Shown here: piece by piece, positions 1 to 4,631 of the stretch
Numbering within the stretch: position 1 is the stretch's first letter
How the letters are laid out: every line of letters starts with the position of its first letter
NCBI GenBank assembly: GCA_021826795.1
Contig: JAKAYM010000132.1
Span: forward strand, 1 to 5,202
DNA length: 5,202 nucleotides
Direction: 5' to 3'
Origin: Thermoplasmata archaeon
GTDB lineage: Archaea; Thermoplasmatota; Thermoplasmata; Thermoplasmatales; Thermoplasmataceae
Translations under genes and position numbers: made by a program
The notes under the pieces: model-generated
Seen by the model: only the letters and a program-made list of their open reading frames with translations
Told to the model about the DNA's origin: nothing
Database searches by the model: none

Positions 1-1357
1 TGCTTTCCCTTACTGCATTCAGGTCTTCCATGGCATTCTCCGATCTTATTATGAAAGTAAAATAAATGCATGCACCTGTTTCATACATATGGGAGAGGTG
101 CGCCATTATAATTCCTTTAAATCCCCGTTCTATTTCCAGTGAATGAAATTCCTGAATTATGCTTTCATGAAGGGCTGGAATAATGTCCCACATTGCAGAG
201 GTTTCCAGGGTATCCGGTATATATCCATGTTTCCAGAGGATGTTCGCCATTGCCGGCCTTGTGTATCTTTCCCTGAACCACTGTTTGGCCGGATACGATC
301 CTGCTGAAATGCCACCTGAAATTTTATCCGGGAACTGTGAATTATTATTTACTGCTATCATCATTGCCCCTTTGCCGACTCCACGCATTCGGAGATAGTT
401 CAAAAACAGCCTTTTAAGTGATGAATCGCCTCCACTTAAAATAGCAATACTGGTTTCAGTTTCATCAGAAAGCCTGAGGACCGTGGGAAACTTATCCAGG
501 GTTCTTATTGTTTCTATTCCATCCTTAAAGCTTTTGAAAAAGTAAGACTTAAAAAATCTTTTTGCGGGTTGCCGGAAGGCCTTTAGGGTCGCATTAACTA
601 TTAATCCATATTTTCCCTCACTGCCAAGAAATGCGGACTTTGCCTGAAGCCCGGATGATTCTCTGGGGACAATCCTGTCCTCTATTTCCCCATGGGATGT
701 TACTGTCCTGACTGAGATAATTGCGTTTTCTATACCTCCATACTGGTTGGATTCCTGCCCATTTTCCAATGTACTTATCCATCCACCCACGGTAGAGTGG
801 TTAAAGGATTCGGGAAAATTGCCACAGGTATATCCATGTGAATTCAAAACTTTTTCCAGTTCAGGGCCATATGTTCCTGAACCAACTGTTACAGTATTTC
901 CCTTCAATGATATGCTGTTAAGCCTGGATGTGTCTAATGCAATAACTCCAGAGCCGGGCTTTAATCTAAAACAACCTGTTACATTTGTGCCGCCTCCAAA
1001 CACTAAAGCCTTTAATCCGGAATTTTTTATGCCATCTATTACACTATTCAGGTTGTTATATTCTGGATATACAACACCTTCAACTACCGGTATAGAAGCA
1101 TTATACCTTGATTCAAGAATTTCAGGAGATGATTTTCCTATCGAGTGCAAGAACCTTGATTTTATGTCAATACTGAAACTTCCATCCGGAAAAAACTTAT
1201 TCAAATCGATCTCAGTACCACTATATGTGCTTTCATCTATATTTCTATTTCCGTCCCAGACAACATTTGTATGCACCCCAAATATATTTTCTATTACCTT
1301 AAACTCTGGAGAAAAATCCCTACTTATATCTTCACCATATAGAACCGGAATTAACAC
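1..1357 (-). CDS. FAD-binding oxidase, alkyldihydroxyacetonephosphate synthase (AGPS)-like, 3' end cut by window edge
   Basis: I translated this open minus frame by hand; 452 codons are visible before the left edge. The FAD-binding (PCMH-type) half carries VFGGGTNVTG (residues 119-128), HSTVGGW (187-193) and GSEG (245-248). The C-terminal FAD-oxidase half has DTLETS (382-387) and YETGACIYF, whose Tyr425 aligns with the catalytic tyrosine of eukaryotic AGPS. The His-rich FAD segment and the C-terminal tail, roughly 80-100 residues in AGPS, would lie outside the window. The family transfers an acyl/alkyl group on DHAP or oxidises 2-hydroxy acids with FAD. Archaea build ether lipids by another route, so the substrate is unknown; a D-lactate/glycolate-type dehydrogenase is the alternative. 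GTG at 1357 is chosen because a TATA box is centred 23-24 bases upstream and no in-frame ATG lies nearby. TTG codons at 1399 and 1402 would add a hydrophobic N-terminus. Family confidence is high, exact function low. Confidence 0.87.
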   Translation of the reverse strand, partial: MLIPVLYGEDISRDFSPEFKVIENIFGVHTNVVWDGNRNIDESTYSGTEIDLNKFFPDGSFSIDIKSRFLHSIGKSSPEILESRYNASIPVVEGVVYPEYNNLNSVIDGIKNSGLKALVFGGGTNVTGCFRLKPGSGVIALDTSRLNSISLKGNTVTVGSGTYGPELEKVLNSHGYTCGNFPESFNHSTVGGWISTLENGQESNQYGGIENAIISVRTVTSHGEIEDRIVPRESSGLQAKSAFLGSEGKYGLIVNATLKAFRQPAKRFFKSYFFKSFKDGIETIRTLDKFPTVLRLSDETETSIAILSGGDSSLKRLFLNYLRMRGVGKGAMMIAVNNNSQFPDKISGGISAGSYPAKQWFRERYTRPAMANILWKHGYIPDTLETSAMWDIIPALHESIIQEFHSLEIERGFKGIIMAHLSHMYETGACIYFTFIIRSENAMEDLNAVRES

Positions 1358-1376
1358 ATAATACAAATAGGAGATA

Positions 1377-1384
1377 ATATATAA
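1377..1384 (-). promoter_or_regulatory. TATA box for the AGPS-like gene
   Basis: TTATATAT on the minus strand is centred about 23-24 bases before the GTG at 1357, as expected for a leaderless archaeal transcript. No Shine-Dalgarno precedes the GTG. The BRE just upstream is weak. A second AT-rich box, TTTTTAAAAT at 1421-1430, lies about 24 bases before TTG 1402 and could serve a longer form. Confidence 0.5.
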
Positions 1385-1728
1385 CGTTATGCCGGGCAAC
1401 AATATAAGAAATGTACAGAAATTTTAAAAATTTGCTTCTTTTAAAACTTAACTACGGAATTCTTGCAATTATATTTTAGGTTTTTCTCAGCAAAGCCATG
1501 AATGATGCCGGTGTGTAATATATTCCTTATTCAAATTTTTCTGATATGGAGATTTTCACAATTCCTTATATTTGCAGGTGTTTCTCCACGAAATGCATTT
1601 TAACCTTGTGGCATTCTCCAGCAATGAAGGTTACTTATTTCAACCAATGATAGATAGATATTATTTTTCATTAACTCTTAGATCCCTTAATTCTTTCTCC
1701 TAAGTGCGCAATATTTACCGTTCACGAC

Positions 1729-1743
1729 GATAAAATTTTAAAT
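1729..1743 (+). promoter_or_regulatory. BRE plus TATA box of the HEPN/MNT operon
   Basis: GATAAA at 1729-1734 fits the archaeal BRE consensus and is followed by TTTTAAAT at 1736-1743, a near-ideal box A centred about 26 bases before the ATG at 1766. This predicts transcription starting at or next to the start codon, so the HEPN mRNA would be leaderless. A second TATA-like run at 1752-1759 is too close to the ATG to drive it. Confidence 0.7.
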
Positions 1744-1765
1744 TGCCCTTATTATATAGACGTTT

Positions 1766-2173
1766 ATGGAATTGGATTGCGAAGAATTTCATCGTTGGTT
1801 TGACCAGGCACTGTACACCTATAATCTCATCGATTCTGATATTAATAATAAGGGTAACAGCTGGGCATGTTTTAAGGCTCAACAATGTGGAGAACTTACC
1901 GTTAAAAGTATACTATTATCCCTTGGTAAAAACGCCTTTGGCCATGGAATGCTGAATTTATACAATCAAGTTATTGAAATATTTGGACCTAATAGAGAAA
2001 TAAAGAATGCAATATCATATCTTGATAAGCTATATATATCTCCAAGATGCCCCGATGCATTTACCGAAGGCTCCCCATGGGAACATTTCACGGATAATGA
2101 TGCTCTTCTTGCAAAAGAATCGGCAGAGAAAATCATATCCTATGTGAAAGAGGTGATGTCCAATTGCCAATAA
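1766..2173 (+). CDS. HEPN-domain protein, probable toxin-side partner of a HEPN/MNT pair
   Basis: The 135-residue, mostly helical protein matches HEPN-domain proteins (PF05168/COG2250 type). Landmarks are FKAQQCGELTVKSILLSLG (residues 36-54), a GH pair at 59-60 (GHGMLNL), and a Pro/Asp-rich segment, ISPRCPDAF then GSPWEHF (91-108), like the TRYPDA...G.P..Y signature of archaeal members. HEPN proteins paired with MNT nucleotidyltransferases are often RNases or their descendants. The usual R-x4-6-H catalytic motif is not visible here: Lys55 precedes His60 where an Arg might be expected, and Arg94 is 13 residues before His107. It may therefore be inactive as an RNase or act through another surface. 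The ATG at 1766 is supported by the TATA box 26 bases upstream. The next gene overlaps its last 10 bases. Confidence 0.85.
   Translation: MELDCEEFHRWFDQALYTYNLIDSDINNKGNSWACFKAQQCGELTVKSILLSLGKNAFGHGMLNLYNQVIEIFGPNREIKNAISYLDKLYISPRCPDAFTEGSPWEHFTDNDALLAKESAEKIISYVKEVMSNCQ
2150..2157 (+). promoter_or_regulatory. Strong Shine-Dalgarno site inside the HEPN gene, fixing the TTG start of the MNT gene
   Basis: GAGGTGAT is fully complementary to the archaeal 16S rRNA 3' end (AUCACCUC) and lies six bases before TTG 2164. It is the reason for choosing a TTG start within the HEPN gene, since no in-frame ATG or GTG is nearby. Confidence 0.8.
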
Positions 2174-2529
2174 ATGAGGAAATTGAAATTAGAAGAGAAA
2201 AGCATAAACGCACATTAAATCTACTGAACCGGTATGCAACAGAGTTATCCAAAGAATTGGGGAATGTTACATTTATATTATTTGGATCATACGCCAGGGG
2301 AGATTTTAACTTGTGGAGCGATATAGATATAATAGTTGTATCAGATAAATTCAAGAACATAAGATTTTTAGATCGCCCGTATATTCTGCCTGAACTGTAT
2401 GATGAAATTAATTATGCTGATATAATTTGTTGGGATTATATGGAAGCACAAAAAATGCTTTTAAAACCATCATGGAAAGATGCGTTAAAAAATTCCATAA
2501 CAATAAAAGATGATTATAAATTAATGTAA
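2164..2529 (+). CDS. Minimal nucleotidyltransferase (MNT), partner of the HEPN protein
   Basis: The 121-residue protein has the pol-beta-type nucleotidyltransferase signature of MNT proteins (PF01909). GSYARGDFNLWSDIDIIVVS (residues 41-60) contains the GS motif and the metal-binding Asp53 and Asp55. Asp86, in YADIICW, is the likely third acidic residue. A basic helical N-terminus (residues 5-31) precedes the core. Known MNT partners neutralise HEPN toxins either by binding or by transferring AMP to a HEPN tyrosine. The intact acidic residues make catalysis possible here, but which mechanism applies is inference. It starts at TTG and overlaps the HEPN gene by 10 bases, so translation is probably coupled. 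A T-rich stretch downstream could end the two-gene transcript. Confidence 0.9.
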   Translation: MPINEEIEIRREKHKRTLNLLNRYATELSKELGNVTFILFGSYARGDFNLWSDIDIIVVSDKFKNIRFLDRPYILPELYDEINYADIICWDYMEAQKMLLKPSWKDALKNSITIKDDYKLM

Positions 2530-2634
2530 TACCAAGTATAACAATAAGTATTGATTGTGCTATTTTATTCAACAGGCTAGGCAACCGGGAATTAAGATTT
2601 TGGTATTTGAGTGTTATTTTACATATACCGACAG

Positions 2635-2645
2635 TTTTTAATTTT
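2635..2645 (+). terminator. T-rich terminator candidate for the HEPN/MNT operon
   Basis: TTTTTAATTTTA lies about 105 bases after the MNT stop, just before the convergent tRNA gene; earlier T4 runs occur around 2570 and 2616. Archaeal RNA polymerase terminates on T-runs without a hairpin, so this is plausible but unproven. Confidence 0.35.
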
Positions 2646-2657
2646 ATGTATGATGTC

Positions 2658-2663
2658 AAAAAA
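2658..2663 (-). terminator. T6 terminator after tRNA-Arg
   Basis: On the minus strand a run of six Ts begins two bases past the tRNA discriminator base. This is the usual compact archaeal terminator and would also end any transcript entering from the upstream kinase gene. Confidence 0.6.
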
Positions 2664-2665
2664 TC

Positions 2666-2738
2666 TGAGCCCGCCGGGATTCGAACCCGGATTATAGGCT
2701 CCGGAGGCCTATATGATAATCCGTTACACCACGGGCCC
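2666..2738 (-). tRNA. tRNA-Arg, anticodon CCG
   Basis: The minus strand folds into a full cloverleaf of 73 bases. The acceptor is GGGCCCG paired with CGGGCTC (one G-U). The D arm contains TAACGG, with a 3-bp stem. The anticodon stem TAGGC/GCCTA holds the loop CTCCGGA (anticodon CCG, reading CGG). The variable loop has four bases, and the T arm is CCGGG-TTCGAAT-CCCGG. The discriminator is A; CCA is not encoded. No intron is seen. The 5' end directly follows the stop codon of the kinase gene, and no TATA box lies 22-35 bases upstream, so it is probably released from a shared transcript by RNase P. A TATA-like TTATAAAT at 2744-2751 is too close to drive it. Confidence 0.96.
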
Positions 2739-3221
2739 TTAAGATTTATAACCAATATCCCTGAGAAGTTTCCTGCGTTTTTCTTTGTCTGAATCCTGTT
2801 CTACTCCTACTGGGGAATAGCCATCCGCGATACCTATTATAGCATTTGTATTTTCCGTTTTTGCTAATATCACCTTAAGCGGATTTGCAGTAGCAGCAAA
2901 TATTGTTCCCACTTCCTGGCTCATTTTAAGTTGTGGTAATATGCTTATAGGAAAGGCATTTTTCAGGAGTACAATAAAAGTATGCCCGGCTGAAATTGCT
3001 TTTATATTGTTTATGCCATAATCTATTAATTCTCTGTTATTTCCTTCATAGCGGATTAATTTATCACCGGAAGCCTCGGAAAATACTATAGCATATTCAC
3101 ATCCCGGAATTATTGTTTTTATTATCTCATTTATATCTTCAACCGTCTTGATGAAATGGGAATAACCCAGTATAACATTCACGCCATCGGGTTTTTCAAT
3201 TTCTACGGTAATAATTTCCAT
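2739..3221 (-). CDS. Adenosine-specific kinase family protein (PF04008, COG1839)
   Basis: The 160-residue protein matches the small, highly conserved archaeal/bacterial family called adenosine-specific kinase along its whole length. Landmarks are IEKPDGVNVILG (residues 8-19), a FSEASGDKLIRYEGN stretch (47-61), AGHTFIVLLKNAFPI (78-92), IFAATANPLKVILA (107-120) and GIADGYSPVGVE (130-141), ending KRRKLLRDIGYK. The name comes from structural and binding work on a Pyrobaculum homologue; the cellular role is poorly established, so the kinase label is tentative. The length is normal for the family. The ATG at 3221 gives the conserved N-terminus; upstream TATA candidates are weak (AAATTAATA at about 3246-3254). 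It lies 40 bases after the small membrane protein gene with no T-run between, so read-through is plausible. Its TAA directly touches tRNA-Arg. Confidence 0.9.
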   Translation of the reverse strand: MEIITVEIEKPDGVNVILGYSHFIKTVEDINEIIKTIIPGCEYAIVFSEASGDKLIRYEGNNRELIDYGINNIKAISAGHTFIVLLKNAFPISILPQLKMSQEVGTIFAATANPLKVILAKTENTNAIIGIADGYSPVGVEQDSDKEKRRKLLRDIGYKS

Positions 3222-3261
3222 AATAGCATAATTGAATAAACAGATATTAATTTATTCCATG

Positions 3262-3546
3262 TCACTGTCTTAAAAAGTTGAAAAGCATGATTATGCCGGC
3301 AACTCCCAGGAGGCTTATAAACATAAGAGGTATTGCAACATTAGAGCCAAGGAAATGGGAAAAATAGTAATATATATAAACGGTGATTCCACTCTGAACA
3401 ATGAAAATTGAGCTGAATCCGATAATCTGTGAATACACTCTGGCATGTGAATACCTGTAATAACCCACATAATATGCTAAAAGCACTGCCAGTGCTATGA
3501 GCTCAAATGCCGCAATTGCCATATCTGAAATCCAGAATAATTGCAT
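3262..3546 (-). CDS. Small three-helix membrane protein of unknown function
   Basis: The 94-residue protein is almost wholly membrane-embedded. Helices fall at about residues 8-29, 38-61 and 69-91, joined by a short basic/polar loop, YYRYSHAR (29-36), which should face the cytoplasm. No catalytic motif is visible. Size, topology and the GY-Y/R loop after helix 1 recall the small membrane proteins found next to winged-helix regulators in other archaea (the DUF7521 type in haloarchaea, from memory). That fits the regulator gene two positions upstream, but homology is not established. The ATG at 3546 has an AT-rich TATA region about 29 bases upstream and no Shine-Dalgarno. A sensor or partner for the regulator is one guess; a structural membrane protein is equally possible. 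Confidence 0.75.
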   Translation of the reverse strand: MQLFWISDMAIAAFELIALAVLLAYYVGYYRYSHARVYSQIIGFSSIFIVQSGITVYIYYYFSHFLGSNVAIPLMFISLLGVAGIIMLFNFLRQ

Positions 3547-3571
3547 AGTTGCACCATTATTGTATGATAAA

Positions 3572-3579
3572 TATTTAAA
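3572..3579 (-). promoter_or_regulatory. TATA box candidate for the small membrane protein gene
   Basis: TTTAAATA on the minus strand is centred about 29 bases before ATG 3546. It sits in a very AT-rich stretch whose flanks (ATAAAT/ATTTAT) form an inverted repeat, so the exact box is uncertain. A short-leader or leaderless start is implied. Confidence 0.4.
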
Positions 3580-3598
3580 TTTATATGAAAATAATTAA

Positions 3599-4165
3599 TT
3601 ATTGGAGCGAGGATATTTTACCTGCCCCGGTTATGTGGAACGTTTCATTTATTATCATGTAGTTTACAGATCCCGTTGATGTTGAATGGCCTTCATTGTA
3701 ATACTCAATGCTGTATGTTGTGTTTATATACTGGAATGCGTGTGTTGAACTATTCTGTACAATAAACTGAACGAAATTGGCTGTTACTGTTGCTGTGTTT
3801 CCGTTTATAGTTACTACGGGATTATTTGTTGTATTGGTCGATGCATAGAACCATACTGCCTGCCATGCTGTAAAGAACTTACTCCATGTGGTGTTTATTG
3901 CAGATGTTCCGTGGTATGTACCGTTTAATGGGCCTCCTATCCAGTGCAATGTTGCATTTCCCGCGTATTACTGCATGATAACCGGGGAATTTTCAATGGC
4001 TATCTGGTTCCAATGTTCCGTTGCAAGCTCATTGGCGTCGTTTACTTCCAGCTGTTTTTTATCCCTTGCTATGGCCGAGCTGTCCAGGTAATAGACGCCG
4101 ATAAATGCACCTGCAAATATTATGGTCAGTGCTAGAAAAACTGCTGTTATGATTTTCCAGTTCAT
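3599..4165 (-). pseudogene. Membrane-anchored extracellular NTF2-like protein, interrupted by one in-frame TAA
   Basis: One frame runs for 188 codons with a single TAA at codon 66 (3968-3970). Before it are 65 residues: an N-terminal signal anchor (about 5-27, after MNWK) and a helical segment ending ATEHWNQIAIENSPVIMQ. After it are 122 residues starting YAGNATLHWIGGPLNGTYHG and including TVTANFVQFIV and NYMIINETFHI. Together they resemble an NTF2/SnoaL-like alpha+beta fold facing outward. Seven N-glycosylation sequons (NAT, NGT, NTT three times, NSS, NET) fit an archaeal surface protein. CAG-TAA-TAC may have been CAG-CAA-TAC, a single C-to-T change. Because the frame past the stop is intact, the break is recent, a sequence error, or read through. 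Reinitiation at TTG 3949 would give a fragment without an anchor. The gene lies between the regulator and the small membrane protein, all on one strand. Confidence 0.75.
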
Positions 4166-4194
4166 TTTATATCCATTATCTATTTCCTTTAATG

Positions 4195-4200
4195 TATAAA
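4195..4200 (-). promoter_or_regulatory. TATA box candidate for the NTF2-like gene
   Basis: TTTATA on the minus strand is centred about 32 bases before ATG 4165, which would leave a leader of only a few bases. An imperfect inverted repeat begins right at its upstream edge, where BRE and TFB contacts would fall. Confidence 0.45.
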
Positions 4201-4225
4201 TGCATATTTCAAAATTATATGCAAT
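4199..4225. repeat. Imperfect inverted repeat, candidate operator upstream of the NTF2-like gene
   Basis: AATGCATAT (4199-4207) and ATATGCAAT (4217-4225) are inverted copies matching at 8 of 9 positions, including a perfect TGCATAT/ATATGCA, with a nine-base spacer. The element overlaps the edge of the TATA box and sits just downstream of the winged-helix regulator gene, so binding by that regulator is a reasonable guess. AT-richness raises the chance of coincidence. A direct repeat, AAATTATAT at 4212 and 4234, adds a 22-base periodicity. Confidence 0.4.
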
Positions 4226-4270
4226 TCATCTGCAAATTATATACAGAAAAATAGCTACATTATAATACAA

Positions 4271-4564
4271 TTACTTCTTTCCTTCAATTATCTCTCTTAC
4301 CATGTGATAATTTTTCTGGTAATAATCGGAAAGAAAGTAAATACATCCATAGCCATCGCCCTCTTTTCTTACTATTCTATTGTCAAGAAGTACCTTTATG
4401 TGATGTTGAGCTGTCCTGTAATTAGATTTCAATGCTTCAGCTATTTTATTGATGTTTTCCGGATTGTCCCGCAATATTTCCATGATCATGGCCCTTTTCT
4501 GCCCACCACGGGTCGCAACTAGAAGCCACCACAGTATTCTATGGTATTCGTCCGGAAAATCCAT
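4271..4564 (-). CDS. ArsR-like winged helix-turn-helix transcriptional regulator
   Basis: The 97-residue protein is a single winged-helix domain of the ArsR type common in archaea. An N-terminal helix, ILWWLLVATRGGQKRAMIM (residues 10-28), leads into the domain. The HTH is INKIAEALKSNYRTAQHHIKVL (38-59), with recognition helix YRTAQHHIKVL. The beta wing is IVRKEGDGYGCIYFLS (64-79), followed by a C-terminal helix likely used in dimerisation. There are no metal-binding cysteine pairs; Cys74 is alone, so metal sensing is unlikely. It probably binds DNA as a dimer and controls its own gene and the two membrane/surface-protein genes downstream on the same strand, at 105 and about 720 bases. ATG 4564 is supported by a BRE/TATA pair about 26 bases upstream; the mRNA is probably leaderless. 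The signal sensed is unknown. Confidence 0.88.
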   Translation of the reverse strand: MDFPDEYHRILWWLLVATRGGQKRAMIMEILRDNPENINKIAEALKSNYRTAQHHIKVLLDNRIVRKEGDGYGCIYFLSDYYQKNYHMVREIIEGKK

Positions 4565-4568
4565 AAGT

Positions 4569-4586
4569 TTGTTATTGCCATTACAA
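4569..4586. promoter_or_regulatory. Near-palindrome over the regulator's transcription start region
   Basis: TTGTTATTGCCATTACAA reads the same on both strands at 14 of 18 positions. It fills the space between the TATA box and ATG 4564, an ideal place for a repressor to block initiation. Autoregulation is an inference from position only. Confidence 0.35.
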
Positions 4587-4599
4587 TTTAAATATTACC
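4586..4599 (-). promoter_or_regulatory. BRE plus TATA box of the winged-helix regulator gene
   Basis: On the minus strand GGTAAT, which fits the BRE consensus, runs straight into ATTTAAAT, centred about 25-26 bases before ATG 4564. Together with the lack of a Shine-Dalgarno this indicates a leaderless mRNA. Confidence 0.65.
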
Positions 4600-4601
4600 A
4601 T

Positions 4602-4627
4602 AAAAAATATACAAATTATAAAAAAAA
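4602..4627 (-). terminator. T-run terminator after the permease gene
   Basis: Just past the permease TAA the minus strand has a run of eight Ts (4620-4627) and then six Ts (4602-4607). Such runs end archaeal transcripts and would separate the permease from the regulator gene, whose promoter follows at once. Confidence 0.6.
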
Positions 4628-4631
4628 TAAT

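Larger units (their letters stand above)
1358..1765. other. Intergenic region between divergent genes, about 400 bases, no convincing gene
   Basis: This gap separates the minus-strand oxidase from the plus-strand HEPN gene and holds the promoter of each at its ends. Between them I see only very short open frames, AT-rich near-palindromes such as the stretch around 1420-1435, and no tRNA-like or strong GC hairpin. A minus-strand fragment at 1531-1599 reads NAFRGETPANIRN and then soon stops. It faintly resembles the tail of a DDE transposase but is too short to call. Confidence 0.6.

Noticed and set aside
183..398. A 71-codon plus-strand frame
   Set aside because: It is antisense to the C-terminal half of the oxidase, including the DTLETS motif, and has no promoter or family resemblance.
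747..1361. A 204-codon open frame on the plus strand
   Set aside because: It lies antisense to the AGPS-like oxidase, whose minus-strand translation has clear FAD-binding motifs; the plus frame shows no domain.
1743..1955. A 70-codon plus-strand frame starting at TTG
   Set aside because: It overlaps the HEPN gene in another frame and has neither a domain nor a supported start.
2744..2751. TTATAAAT as a promoter for tRNA-Arg
   Set aside because: It is centred only about 10 bases before the tRNA, which would start transcription inside the tRNA.
2408..2755. A 115-codon minus-strand frame
   Set aside because: It reads straight through tRNA-Arg and the end of the MNT gene on the opposite strand; it is open only by chance.
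3888..4135. Plus-strand frames of 63-67 codons
   Set aside because: They are antisense to the interrupted NTF2-like gene, with no start signals.
4162..4176. Four-codon ORF (ATG GAT ATA AAA TGA) overlapping the start of the NTF2-like gene
   Set aside because: The TATA position suggests transcription begins at about 4172, so its ATG is probably not in the mRNA; likely chance.
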